Shown here: in pieces, positions 21,349-30,919 of the stretch
Numbering within the stretch: the stretch's first letter is position 1
Layout: each line of letters starts with the position of its first letter
Assembly (NCBI GenBank): GCA_947630215.1
Contig: CANRGX010000003.1
Coordinates: forward strand, 1-64,000
Length of the DNA stretch: 64,000 bases
Direction of reading: 5' to 3'
DNA from: an uncultured Eisenbergiella sp.
Lineage (GTDB): Bacteria > Bacillota > Clostridia > Lachnospirales > Lachnospiraceae
Made by a program: the position numbers and the translations under genes
The notes under the pieces: generated by a model
The model's database searches: none
What the model saw: the letters and a program-made list of their open reading frames with translations, nothing else
What the model was told of the DNA's origin: nothing

Positions 21349-21399
21349 CAAAAAAGTCAGGATTGCCGGTGGTGCCGCCGATCCTGACTTCTTTTTTTT
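21349..21399. terminator. bidirectional intrinsic terminator between convergent genes
   Basis: AAGTCAGGAT / ATCCTGACTT stem flanked by A-run and T-run. Confidence 0.85.
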
Positions 21400-21407
21400 G
21401 CTTTCTT

Positions 21408-23234
21408 TTATTCTACGGTGACGGATTTTGCCAGGTTGCGGGGTTTATCCACGTCCAGCCCGCGTCCCAGAGACACATAGTAGGCGAACAGCTGCAGCGG
21501 GATGATGGCCAGAGAGCCCATGAAGGGCGCTTCGGTCTCGGGCACATAGAGCACATAGTCCGCGCATTTTTCCATGTCCTGATGCTGCAGGGTGGTCACG
21601 GCCATCACAAAGGCGCCCCGGCTCTTGACCTCCACGATATTGCTTACGGTTTTGGGATAGAGCGCATCCTGGGTGGCCACCGCGATGACGAGCGTGCCGT
21701 TTTCCATCAGGGAAATGGTGCCGTGCTTGAGTTCGCCCGCCGCGTAGGCTTCGGAATGGATATAGGAAATTTCTTTCAGCTTCAGGGAAGCCTCCAGGCA
21801 GAGCGCGTAATCGACGCCCCGTCCGATGAAGAAGATGTGTTCCGTCGCCAGATAATGATTGGCAAAAAACTGGATTTTCTCTTTCTGGGAGAGCAGCGTT
21901 TCCACCTGGCCGGGCAGCTGGGAGAGCGCCTCTAGGAGCGTCTTGAACCGTTCAGGGGAAATGGTGGAGCGCAGCTGGGCAAATTTCAGCGCCAGCAGAT
22001 AAAAGGCCGCGATCTGGCAGCTGTACGCCTTGGTGGTGGCGACGGCGATTTCCGGCCCCGCCCAGGTATACAGGACGGCGTCCGCCTCCCGGGCGATGGA
22101 GCTGCCCACCACGTTGACGATGGCCAGAACCTTGCAGCCGTGGGCCTTCGCGTCCCGCAGGGCGGCCAGGGAATCCGCCGTTTCCCCGGACTGGCTGACC
22201 ACGATAACCAAAGTCTGCGGATCGTAAATGGGGTTCCGGTAACGAAATTCGCTGGCCAGATCCGCTTCTGTCGGGATCCGGGCCAGATCCTCCAGCACAT
22301 ACCGGCCGGTCACGCCGCTGTGATAGGCGCTGCCGCAGGCCACGATGGTGATCTTGTGAAAGGAGAGCAGTTCTTCGTCGCTCATGCCAATCTCGCTTAA
22401 ATCGATTTCCCCGTTCCGGATGCGGGGGAAAACGGTGTCCTTAATCGCCTTGGGCTGCTCATAGATCTCCTTGAGCATAAAATGTTCAAAGCCGCCTTTT
22501 TCCGCCGCGTGGATATCCCAGTCAACGGTGACGGACGTTTTTTGGATGGGCTCTCCATCCACGTTGAAAAAGCGGGTGTGCTCTGCAGAAAGGCAGGCGA
22601 TTTCTTCGTTTTCCATATAGTAGACGGTGCGGGTGTAGTGCAGAATGGCGGGCACGTCGGAGGCGATGAATTTGCCGTCGGCGCTTTCTCCGATGATGAG
22701 CGGGCTGTCCTTCCTGGCCGCATAAATGTGGTGCGGATGATCCAGGAACATGATGCCCAGGGCATAGGAGCCCTCCACCCGGTGCATGACCTTCTCGATG
22801 GCTTCCACGGGATCGCCGTCGTAGTATTCGGTCAGCATATGGGCCAGTACTTCCGTATCGGTTTCGGACGCAAAATGATAGCCTTTTTCCTGCAGCCGCT
22901 GTCTGAGCTGGGCGTAATTTTCAATAATGCCGTTATGGACTACGGCGATAGAACTGTTTTCGTTGAGGTGAGGATGGGCGTTGGTATCCGAGGGCGAACC
23001 GTGAGTGGCCCAGCGGGTGTGACCGATACCGCACAGCCCCGGCATGGTGGCCCCGTGCTGTGTCAGTTCCTCCAGCACACGCAGACGGCCCGCCGCCTTT
23101 TCCATATGGATCCGCTCCCCGTCGTAGACGGCGAGGCCCGCGGAATCGTATCCTCTGTATTCCAGCTTGGACAGCCCGTCAAGAATGATGGGGGCCGCCT
23201 GCTGCTTCCCGATATATCCGGCTATACCGCACAT
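21408..23234 (-). CDS. glmS: glutamine--fructose-6-phosphate aminotransferase (isomerizing)
   Basis: MCGIAGYIGKQQAAPIILDGLSKLEYRGYDSAG; two SIS domains; C-terminal DKPRNLAKSVTVE. Confidence 0.97.
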   Translation of the reverse strand: MCGIAGYIGKQQAAPIILDGLSKLEYRGYDSAGLAVYDGERIHMEKAAGRLRVLEELTQHGATMPGLCGIGHTRWATHGSPSDTNAHPHLNENSSIAVVHNGIIENYAQLRQRLQEKGYHFASETDTEVLAHMLTEYYDGDPVEAIEKVMHRVEGSYALGIMFLDHPHHIYAARKDSPLIIGESADGKFIASDVPAILHYTRTVYYMENEEIACLSAEHTRFFNVDGEPIQKTSVTVDWDIHAAEKGGFEHFMLKEIYEQPKAIKDTVFPRIRNGEIDLSEIGMSDEELLSFHKITIVACGSAYHSGVTGRYVLEDLARIPTEADLASEFRYRNPIYDPQTLVIVVSQSGETADSLAALRDAKAHGCKVLAIVNVVGSSIAREADAVLYTWAGPEIAVATTKAYSCQIAAFYLLALKFAQLRSTISPERFKTLLEALSQLPGQVETLLSQKEKIQFFANHYLATEHIFFIGRGVDYALCLEASLKLKEISYIHSEAYAAGELKHGTISLMENGTLVIAVATQDALYPKTVSNIVEVKSRGAFVMAVTTLQHQDMEKCADYVLYVPETEAPFMGSLAIIPLQLFAYYVSLGRGLDVDKPRNLAKSVTVE

Positions 23235-23252
23235 ATATATGACCTCCGATTT

Positions 23253-23287
23253 TAAAAAAAGCGCGGACTCTAAATGATTGACCGCGC
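23253..23287 (-). terminator. intrinsic terminator in glmS 5' leader
   Basis: Minus strand GCGCGG-N15-CCGCGC followed by TTTTTTT, about 6 nt upstream of the glmS Shine-Dalgarno. Confidence 0.65.
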
Positions 23288-23350
23288 CTTCGCTTTCGGA
23301 AACGATAGAATGGGTCGCTTCCCAGCGACTGGCGTTTCCCTTCTCTTGTA

Positions 23351-23378
23351 AGTATACACGATTGCAGGAAGATGTCAA
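23351..23378 (-). promoter_or_regulatory. glmS promoter
   Basis: Minus strand TTGACA - 16 bp - TATACT. Confidence 0.7.
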
Positions 23379-23488
23379 GGATAAAACCGCGGTGGGGCAT
23401 GAATTGTATTGGTGATATCGGTTCGGCGGTGTCATTCGTAAAGCTGTATGCGTATGTATCCCGGACTTCGCGTTTACTTCCGGAAATG

Positions 23489-24433
23489 TTATGATTTATC
23501 CTGTAAAAGTGTAAAGCTAAGTTCAACCACATCGGTTGTATCGTTTACGTTAGACAGGCTTGCAGTTACATCGAACGAATCTTCCCTAGCGTAACGAATT
23601 ATATCATAATATTTATAGGAGAAGATAGCTTTTCCATCAGGCAGAACTTCGATCAATTTATAGTTATTTCCATGATAAACTGCCAACACGTCTTCAGCTT
23701 GCAACTGGTATTCTTCACCTTCAGATAATTCTTTTTTCAAGCCGGTGACATCGTTCCACACAATAAATGTTGGTGTATCCTTCATGAGATAATTTGCCCA
23801 TTCTTCTCCTGTCATTTTGGCCAGAAGATCTTCTGTAAGGGGTGGGACTATTGTGTAGTCAAAATACGTTCTTTCTCCAGAAAGCGATACTATTCCGAAT
23901 TCATATTCCCCCGGTTCGTAAAATTTCATTTGTATAACGTCGTACGAATCGTAAATGTTTGAACCAATATATATCGCATTCCCAGGAGTAGTAAAAGCAG
24001 AAATTTCCACTGGTCTGTAAAGCACTAATTCATCCCCTTCCCCAAATTCGTAAGTTCCGCCATTTTCCAGAAGCTCACCCTGTTTTTCTATTTTATTCCA
24101 AATACATAATTTACAGTCATCAGATTGCAGAGAGGCGATCCATTCGGCTAAAAATGATTCGTCTTCTGTCATTTGTTCCTGTGAAGGGTAGGTTTCCTCC
24201 AAAACTGTTTCAGTTGCGTTTTCTGTAATTTCTTCTGGTATAAACTCAGTTTTTGGTACTACACATTCGGTTTCCGATGTTTCTGATACCGTTGCAATTT
24301 GTACGGGGTTTTTTGAACTGCCGCATCCGCAAACAGTTTCTGCCGTAAGTGTGAGGGCAAATAAAATGCCTGCCTTGCGAATTAAATTATCTGTTTTTCT
24401 GGCGTTTATTCCATTTTCATACATCGGTTCCAT
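23489..24433 (-). CDS. hypothetical lipoprotein
   Basis: ATG 24433 with AGGAGG; lipobox-like TAETVCGCGSS; no family recognised. Confidence 0.65.
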   Translation of the reverse strand: MEPMYENGINARKTDNLIRKAGILFALTLTAETVCGCGSSKNPVQIATVSETSETECVVPKTEFIPEEITENATETVLEETYPSQEQMTEDESFLAEWIASLQSDDCKLCIWNKIEKQGELLENGGTYEFGEGDELVLYRPVEISAFTTPGNAIYIGSNIYDSYDVIQMKFYEPGEYEFGIVSLSGERTYFDYTIVPPLTEDLLAKMTGEEWANYLMKDTPTFIVWNDVTGLKKELSEGEEYQLQAEDVLAVYHGNNYKLIEVLPDGKAIFSYKYYDIIRYAREDSFDVTASLSNVNDTTDVVELSFTLLQDKS

Positions 24434-24461
24434 TTTCAAATCCTCCTTGTCTCTTTTGCAT

Positions 24462-24502
24462 ATATCTCTTAAAGAGCATTTATCATTCTCTTTTAGAGAT
24501 AT
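24462..24502. promoter_or_regulatory. long inverted repeat, candidate XRE operator
   Basis: ATATCTCTTAAAGAG-N11-CTCTTTTAGAGATAT, arms match 14/15, between the divergent lipoprotein and XRE genes. Confidence 0.6.
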
Positions 24503-24596
24503 TATAAATCTCTTTAGGCTAATTTTCAAGGCTCAATTAAGGAATTATTGTTTTATAAAGAATTTCAATATTAAAAAGCAAAGGAGCAAGGAAAAG

Positions 24597-24914
24597 ATGG
24601 TGAAAGGGGCATTGGGAAATGTGATTAGAAAAAGCCGTATTAGTCTGGGGTATTCACAGGAGGAACTTTCTGAGAAAATAGGGATTACTCCGACTCACAT
24701 GAAACATTTGGAAAGTGAGCATCGAAAGCCGTCCCTTGAAGTATTGATTCGGCTAATGGAAACGCTTGGCTTTTCTTTTGACGCACTGGTATTCCCTTCA
24801 TCGGATAACACTATTCAAAATGAGTGGTTAGCGCTTCTTTCCAATTGCACCGAATCTGAGCAAAATATTATCAGAGATATGGTTATTTCCATCAAAAAGA
24901 ATCATTTGACCTGA
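24597..24914 (+). CDS. XRE family transcriptional regulator
   Basis: LGNVIRKSRISLGYSQEELSEKIGITPTHMKHLESEHRKPSLEVLIRL HTH_3. Confidence 0.9.
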   Translation: MVKGALGNVIRKSRISLGYSQEELSEKIGITPTHMKHLESEHRKPSLEVLIRLMETLGFSFDALVFPSSDNTIQNEWLALLSNCTESEQNIIRDMVISIKKNHLT

Positions 24915-24929
24915 TTTTGCTGTATAAAA

Positions 24930-24970
24930 AAGACAAAAACGCGCCCCGCCGCATGGGACGGGGCGCACTT
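24930..24970 (-). terminator. intrinsic terminator of amt
   Basis: GCGCCCCG / CGGGGCGC stem; on the minus strand followed by a T-rich tract. Confidence 0.75.
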
Positions 24971-25001
24971 TAAGGGGAACAAGTATAGGAGAGTGTTGTC
25001 C

Positions 25002-26792
25002 TTATTCTACGTCCTGCAGAGCGGCGTAGCCTTCCTCGCCGGTGCGGACCTTCACCACCTGGCTCACATTGTAGACAAAGATCTTGCCGTCGCCGATGTG
25101 GCCGGTATACAGGGTTTTCTTTGCGGTTTCGATGACATCCGAAACGGGAATCTTGCTGACGACGACCTCGATCTTGACCTTAGGCAGCAGCGTCGCGTCC
25201 ACTTCCACGCCGCGGTACATGCTTCCGGCGCCCTTCTGGATGCCGCAGCCCATGACCTGTGTGACCGTCATACCCGTGACGCCCAGGTTGTTCATGGCCT
25301 CCTTGATCTTCTCGTAGCTGGACAGCTTGGTGACAATGACCACCTTGTGGATGCCCGTATCCAGATCCATGGGCGCGCCGTTGACAGGCACGGCCGCGGC
25401 TTTCTGCACCTCGGAGGCCTTTTCGTAATCGGAAGTGCCCAGATCCGTGTTTTCGTTGATATCCATGGTCATGGTGTTGGAAATATCCATGATGGAGAAG
25501 CCCGCATAAGCGCTGGTCAGGCCGTGCTCGCAGGCGTCCAGTCCCATAATTTCTTCATCCTGGGAAACCCGCAGGCCCACGAGAGCGCGGATGACCAGGA
25601 AAGCGATGGTGATGGTGACAGCGGTCCAGAGGATCGTCGCACCCATGCCCAGAAGCTGAATGCCCAGCTGCTTCAGACCGCCGCCGTAGAACAGTCCTTC
25701 GCCCGCGATCTGGTTTGCCCCGAAGGTTACGCCGTCGCCGAACCCTCTGGCAAAAGCGGGTGCGGTTTTTGTGGCGAACAGACCGACAGAGATGGTGCCC
25801 CAAATGCCGTTTAAGCAGTGTACGGCCACGGCGCCCACCGGGTCGTCAATGTGCAGCTTGTAGTCCAGGAACCATACGCCAAATACCACCAGCAGACCGG
25901 CCACAGCGCCGATTACGATAGCGCCGAAGGCGTCGCAGACGTCGCAGGGAGCGGTGATGGCCACCAGACCCGCCAGGGAAGCGTTTAAGCACATGGAAAC
26001 ATCGGGTTTGCCATATTTGATCCAGGTAAAAATCATACATACAACCGTGGCCACAGAGGGCGCGATAGTAGTGGTGACAAAGATGGAACCCATTTCCTCA
26101 ATGGAAGTGGCGGCCGCGCCGTTAAAGCCGTACCAGCCCAGCCACAGAATGAACACGCCCAGGCAGCCCAGCGGAAGGCTGTGACCGGGGAACGCGTTGA
26201 CCTTCGTCACTTTTCCGGCCTTATCCTTCACAAATTTCCCGATACGGGGCCCAAGAAGGGCCGCGCCCACCAGCGCGCTGATGCCGCCTACCATGTGGAT
26301 ACAGTTGGAACCCGCGAAATCGTGGAATCCGATCTGGGCCAGCCAGCCGCCGCCCCAGGTCCAGTGCGCCTCCACCGGATAGATCACAGCGGAGATGACA
26401 GCGGAGTAAATGCAGTAGGAAAGGAACTTGGTACGTTCCGCCATGGCTCCGGACACGATGGTCGCCGTGGTCGCACAGAACACCAGGTTGAACACAAAGT
26501 TGGACCAGTCGAAGCTCTCGTAGGCGGTAAAAATGTCAAAACCGGGCTTGCCGATGAACCCGAACAGATCCTCACCCAGAAACAGGCCGAAGCCGACCAG
26601 GATGAACATCACGGTTCCGATGCAGAAGTCCATCAGATTCTTCATCAGAATGTTGCCCGCGTTTTTTGCCCTGGTAAAGCCGGTCTCCACCATGGCGAAT
26701 CCGGCCTGCATCCAGAATACCAGGGCGGCGCCGATCAAAAACCAGACGCCGAATACTTCGCCGTTAATGGCACTCAGAATTTCTTCGCTCAT
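25002..26792 (-). CDS. ammonium transporter with C-terminal fused PII (GlnB/GlnK) domain
   Basis: Amt core (FSIGTVMFILVGFGLFLGED..., GSNCIHMVGGISALVGAALLGPR) then PII domain KVVIVTKLSSYEKIKEAMNNLGVTGMTVTQVMGCG... TGHIGDGKIFVYNVSQVVKVRTGEEG. Confidence 0.93.
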   Translation of the reverse strand: MSEEILSAINGEVFGVWFLIGAALVFWMQAGFAMVETGFTRAKNAGNILMKNLMDFCIGTVMFILVGFGLFLGEDLFGFIGKPGFDIFTAYESFDWSNFVFNLVFCATTATIVSGAMAERTKFLSYCIYSAVISAVIYPVEAHWTWGGGWLAQIGFHDFAGSNCIHMVGGISALVGAALLGPRIGKFVKDKAGKVTKVNAFPGHSLPLGCLGVFILWLGWYGFNGAAATSIEEMGSIFVTTTIAPSVATVVCMIFTWIKYGKPDVSMCLNASLAGLVAITAPCDVCDAFGAIVIGAVAGLLVVFGVWFLDYKLHIDDPVGAVAVHCLNGIWGTISVGLFATKTAPAFARGFGDGVTFGANQIAGEGLFYGGGLKQLGIQLLGMGATILWTAVTITIAFLVIRALVGLRVSQDEEIMGLDACEHGLTSAYAGFSIMDISNTMTMDINENTDLGTSDYEKASEVQKAAAVPVNGAPMDLDTGIHKVVIVTKLSSYEKIKEAMNNLGVTGMTVTQVMGCGIQKGAGSMYRGVEVDATLLPKVKIEVVVSKIPVSDVIETAKKTLYTGHIGDGKIFVYNVSQVVKVRTGEEGYAALQDVE

Positions 26793-26922
26793 AATATTCT
26801 CCTCCTCATTCTATGACCGCTGCTGCGGTCATGATTTTTGACGCCGGATAAGCGACGGCCCGGCGCCTGTCTATGTCAGGCCGGGATAAAAACCGGCATG
26901 GCATACCAAACAAAACATGACA

Positions 26923-26955
26923 AAAGGTGCGCCTGTCTGCAAGCGCACCTTTGCG
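26923..26955 (-). promoter_or_regulatory. terminator / candidate antiterminator element between purF and amt
   Basis: Minus strand AAAGGTGCGC-N10-GCGCACCTTTTG stem; overlapping alternative CGC[AAAGGT]GCG hairpin. Confidence 0.55.
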
Positions 26956-27001
26956 TTGTTGCCCCGTTAGGGGAAAAAGAATGTCCGACAACCGGGGAGA
27001 G

Positions 27002-28441
27002 TCATACAGGGTAACGGTTGTCAAAACACGCTTTACATAGTGGAAGATCTCCTGTCATTTGGGACAGATCTTCGATTTTCATATACCCCAGGGAATCCGC
27101 GCCGATCCGGGCGCAGATTTCGTCAGCCGTATGCGTGGAAGCGATCAGCTGATCGTTGCTGGGAACGTCCGTCCCGTAGTAGCAGGGATACAAAAAGGGC
27201 GGGGAGCTGATGCGGACGTGCACCTCCTTCGCCCCGGCCTGCTTGAGCATGGAGATGAGACTTGCCATGGTGGTGCCGCGGACGATGGAATCGTCAATCA
27301 GGACCAGCCGTTTGCCTTTTACCACGCTGCTAAGTACGTTCAGCTTTAAGTGTACGGCCGATTCCCGCTCCTTTTGGGTGGGCTTGATAAAGGTTCTGCC
27401 CACATAACTGTTTTTATGAAACGCGAGGGCGAAGGGCAGGCCGGAAGCCTGCGAAAAGCCCATGGCGGCGGCCAGTCCGGAATCGGGAACCCCGGTGACC
27501 AGATCCGCGTCCGCCGGCTGTGAGAGGGCCAGCGCCCTGCCGGCACGGATTCTCGCGTCATAAACATTTACGCTGTCCAGCGTGGAGTCCAGCCGGGCAA
27601 AATAGATGTATTCAAAAATGCAGTGCGCGTGGGCCTCCTGTGCCAGCCGGCAGTCCGACTGTACCTTATCTTTGGTGACGGTGAGAATCTCGCCGGGCAT
27701 GACGTCCCGGACAAATTCCGCGCCCACCGCGTCCAGCGCGCAGCTTTCGGAAGCAAACAGATAACTGTCGCCCCGCTTCCCCAGGCAAAGAGGCTTTAGG
27801 CCCAGCGGATCCCGCACGCCTATCAGCTTGCGGGGACTCATGATCACCAGCGCATAACCGCCCTTTAACTTCTGTGCGGCATGCAGGATGGCATCCTCCA
27901 CCCGCGCGGCGCGGGTGCGCTCCTTCGCGATGAGACAGGCGATCACCTCCGAATCGGTGGTGGTGTGGAAGATTGTGCCGTTTTCCTCCAATTCCTGCCG
28001 CAGCTGCAGGGCGTTGGTCAGATTTCCGTTGTGCGCCAGCGCCAGCGTTCCCTTTAAATACTTTAAAACCAGGGGCTGGGCGTTTTCGGCGGTACTGGAA
28101 CCGGTGGTGGAGTAGCGCACGTGCCCGATGCCCAGATTGCCCGTCAGGGCGTTGAGGGTTTCGGGACGGAACACCTCGTTTACCAGTCCCATATCCTTGT
28201 GCCAGGTGATGTTTCCCTTGGGCCCGAAGGTATCGCAGACGGCCATGCCGGCCGCCTCCTGCCCGCGGTGCTGTAAGGCGCAAAGGCCGTAGTAGACGTC
28301 GGGGGCCGCGGCGCCTTTGTCCGGGTTGAAAATCCCGAACACGCCGCATTCTTCTTTTATGGAGCGCACCAGCGCCACGCGCTTTGCGCCGGTATCCAGC
28401 CCCGGTGCGCCCTCTGTTTCGCCGGATGTCTGCCTAGACAT
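27002..28441 (-). CDS. purF: amidophosphoribosyltransferase
   Basis: ECGVFGIFNPDK N-terminal Ntn amidotransferase; VLIDDSIVRGTTMASLISMLKQAGAKEVHVRISSPP PRPP site. Confidence 0.95.
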   Translation of the reverse strand: MSRQTSGETEGAPGLDTGAKRVALVRSIKEECGVFGIFNPDKGAAAPDVYYGLCALQHRGQEAAGMAVCDTFGPKGNITWHKDMGLVNEVFRPETLNALTGNLGIGHVRYSTTGSSTAENAQPLVLKYLKGTLALAHNGNLTNALQLRQELEENGTIFHTTTDSEVIACLIAKERTRAARVEDAILHAAQKLKGGYALVIMSPRKLIGVRDPLGLKPLCLGKRGDSYLFASESCALDAVGAEFVRDVMPGEILTVTKDKVQSDCRLAQEAHAHCIFEYIYFARLDSTLDSVNVYDARIRAGRALALSQPADADLVTGVPDSGLAAAMGFSQASGLPFALAFHKNSYVGRTFIKPTQKERESAVHLKLNVLSSVVKGKRLVLIDDSIVRGTTMASLISMLKQAGAKEVHVRISSPPFLYPCYYGTDVPSNDQLIASTHTADEICARIGADSLGYMKIEDLSQMTGDLPLCKACFDNRYPV

Positions 28442-28483
28442 ATTGACGGTTTCCTTCCTGTTTCCCGGTCGGGCCGGAAAAGC

Positions 28484-30580
28484 TCAGATGTAAAACAGCA
28501 GCTTTTCGTAGTTCGGATAGGGCAGAATGCTGTCGGGAATATATTCCTCCGCCGCGTCCGCGCTTTCGCGCACGGCCGCCATGTCCGCCAGTACGGTTTC
28601 GTGATAGAACCTGGCCGCTTCCAGCATATCCGTCATGCCCTCCGCCGTCCTGGTATCGGCCGCCAGCTTTTCCTGTGCCGCGTAGATGTCCTCATAGTAA
28701 CCGGACAGCGTGGAAAGCAGCTTCTGCTCCGCCGTGCAGGGCAGATCGGCCACCGCTTTTTTGCCGCGGATGGAGCTGCTCACCTCGTCGGCGTACTGCA
28801 TCAGCGCCGGCAGGAAGTCGCGCCGGATCATATCCTGCATGGTTTTGGCTTCAATGTGCAGCGTCTTGCAGTAATTCTCCAGCAGGATTTCATATCTGGA
28901 ATGAATTTCGCTTTCCGTAAAGATCCGGTGTTTGGTAAACAGCTGAATGTTTTTCTCGGCGATGAAGCAGGGCAGAGCCTCGGGCGTGGATTTCAGATTG
29001 TAAAGACCGCGCTTTTTGGCTTCCTCCACCCATTCGTCGGTGTAGCCGTTGCCGTTGAAAATGATCTTTTTATGTTTCAGAATCGCGCGCTTGACCAGGG
29101 TATGTACCGCGTTGCCCATCTGATCCGCGGGCGTATCCTTCAGCTCGTCATAGAACTGGGACAGAGCCTCCGCAACCGCCGTGTTCAGTACGATGTTGGG
29201 GCCGGCCACCGAAATGGAGGAACCCAGCATACGGAACTCGAACTTATTGCCGGTAAAGGCAAAGGGTGAGGTACGGTTCCGGTCGGTGTTGTCCTTGAAG
29301 AAGTGGGGCAGTACGGTCGCCCCCGTCTCCATCTGAATCTGCTGATGCTTGCCGAAGAACGTATCGTTCTCGATGGAATCCAGAACCTCCGTCAGTTCGT
29401 CGCCCAGGAAAATGGATACAATGGCGGGCGGCGCTTCGTTGGCGCCCAGCCGGTGATCGTTTCCGGCGCTGGCCACGGAAAGACGCATCAGATCCGCGTA
29501 TTCGTCCACCGCCTTGATGACCGCCATCAGGAAGATGAGGAACTGAATGTTCTCCGCGGGCGTGCGGCCGGGATCCAGAAGATTCACGCCGGTATTGGTG
29601 ATCATGGACCAGTTGTTGTGCTTGCCGGAGCCGTTGATGCCGTCGAAAGGCTTCTCATGCAGCAGGCATACCAGCCCGTGCTTGTCGGCCACCTTTTTCA
29701 TGACTTCCATGGTCAGCTGGTTGTGATCCACGGCGATGTTGGCGGTATCGAAGATGGGAGCCAGCTCATGCTGCGCGGGCGCCACTTCGTTGTGCTTGGT
29801 CTTGGCGGGAATGCCCAGCTTCCAGAGCTCTACGTCCAGATCGTGCATGAAAGCGGCGACGCGGGGCTTTAAGGCTCCGAAATAATGATCTTCCATTTCC
29901 TGGCCCTTGGGGGGCATGGCGCCCAGCAGCGTGCGGCCGGTGAAAATCAGATCCTTTCTCTTTGCGTACTGTTCTTTGTCAATCAGGAAATATTCCTGCT
30001 CGGGCCCGATGGTGGTGGAAACGCTGGTCACATCCGTCTGCCCCAGCAGATTTAAGATCTTGGCGGCTTCCCGGCTCAGCGTTTCCATGGAGCGCAGAAG
30101 CGGGGTCTTTTTGTCCAACGCTTCGCCGCTGTAGGAGCAGAAAGCGGTGGGAATATACAAGGTGCCATCCTTGATAAAAGCCGGAGAGGTGGGATCCCAG
30201 GCGGTATAACCTCTCGCCTCAAAGGTCGCCCGCAGTCCGCCGGAAGGAAAGCTGGACGCATCGGGTTCGCCCTTTACCAGCTCCTTGCCGGAGAAGTCCA
30301 TAATGACCTGCCCGTTGCCCACCGGGGAAATAAAGCTGTCATGCTTTTCGGCGGTGAAACCGGTCATCGGCTGGAACCAGTGCGTGAAATGCGTCGCGCC
30401 GTTTTCCACGGCCCATTCCTTCATCGCCACCGCAACGGAATTGGCCACGTCCAGCTCCAGATGCGTGTTGTTCTCAATGGTTTTGCGCAGCGCCTTGTAG
30501 ATGTCCCTGGGGAGCTTGTCGCGCATGACCTTGTCATTGAAAACGAGGCTGCCGTACAGTTCGGGAATACCTTTTTCCAT
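28484..30580 (-). CDS. glnN: type III glutamine synthetase
   Basis: 698 aa; GSIII features (THFTHWFQPMTGFTAEKHDSF, NEVAPAQHELAPIFD). Confidence 0.94.
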   Translation of the reverse strand: MEKGIPELYGSLVFNDKVMRDKLPRDIYKALRKTIENNTHLELDVANSVAVAMKEWAVENGATHFTHWFQPMTGFTAEKHDSFISPVGNGQVIMDFSGKELVKGEPDASSFPSGGLRATFEARGYTAWDPTSPAFIKDGTLYIPTAFCSYSGEALDKKTPLLRSMETLSREAAKILNLLGQTDVTSVSTTIGPEQEYFLIDKEQYAKRKDLIFTGRTLLGAMPPKGQEMEDHYFGALKPRVAAFMHDLDVELWKLGIPAKTKHNEVAPAQHELAPIFDTANIAVDHNQLTMEVMKKVADKHGLVCLLHEKPFDGINGSGKHNNWSMITNTGVNLLDPGRTPAENIQFLIFLMAVIKAVDEYADLMRLSVASAGNDHRLGANEAPPAIVSIFLGDELTEVLDSIENDTFFGKHQQIQMETGATVLPHFFKDNTDRNRTSPFAFTGNKFEFRMLGSSISVAGPNIVLNTAVAEALSQFYDELKDTPADQMGNAVHTLVKRAILKHKKIIFNGNGYTDEWVEEAKKRGLYNLKSTPEALPCFIAEKNIQLFTKHRIFTESEIHSRYEILLENYCKTLHIEAKTMQDMIRRDFLPALMQYADEVSSSIRGKKAVADLPCTAEQKLLSTLSGYYEDIYAAQEKLAADTRTAEGMTDMLEAARFYHETVLADMAAVRESADAAEEYIPDSILPYPNYEKLLFYI

Positions 30581-30675
30581 AGATTTTTCTCCTTTCGCTC
30601 TTGTGTGCGCGCCGGAAGCCGTTCAAACAAACGGCCGCCGGACAAAACCGACAGAAACGCGGGCTGTCCGCGCAC

Positions 30676-30716
30676 AAAAAAGGCGCCTGGGGAAATTCCC
30701 AAAGCGCCTTTGCTTT
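30676..30716 (-). promoter_or_regulatory. glnN leader: intrinsic terminator with overlapping AxxGxx-hexaloop hairpin
   Basis: Minus strand AAAGC[AAAGGC]GCTTT overlaps AAAGGCGC...GCGCCTTTTTT. Confidence 0.6.
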
Positions 30717-30725
30717 ACGATTGGT

Positions 30726-30753
30726 AGTATACACTCCTAAAATAAAAAGTCAA
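30726..30753 (-). promoter_or_regulatory. glnN promoter
   Basis: Minus strand TTGACT - 16 bp - TATACT. Confidence 0.65.
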
Positions 30754-30824
30754 GAGGTTTTTTTGTATTTTTAGGCGTACATTTTGAGAGGGACATAATG
30801 AAAATTTCGGGTCAAGGTAACCAA

Positions 30825-30878
30825 AATTTCTTCCAGATACTTGAAAAAAGACAGGAATATGGTATTCTGGAAGAAATT
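30825..30878. repeat. inverted repeat around a putative promoter
   Basis: AATTTCTTCCAGATAC ... GTATTCTGGAAGAAATT (one extra base), loop contains TTGAAA and a -10-like TATTCT overlaps the right arm. Confidence 0.5.
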
Positions 30879-30919
30879 ATGGGAATAATAACCCAAAATA
30901 TCTTTTGGGAGGGAGCGCT

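Noticed and set aside
23235-23435. N-terminal extension of the glmS ORF (MTPPNRYHQYNSC...)
   Set aside because: MCGIAG start at 23234 has a Shine-Dalgarno, the catalytic Cys must follow the initiator Met, and the extension is the leader RNA with a terminator.
30825-30878. Invertible (phase-variable) promoter
   Set aside because: Inverted repeats are imperfect and only about 21 bp apart, and no invertase was seen nearby; kept only as a repeat/operator observation.
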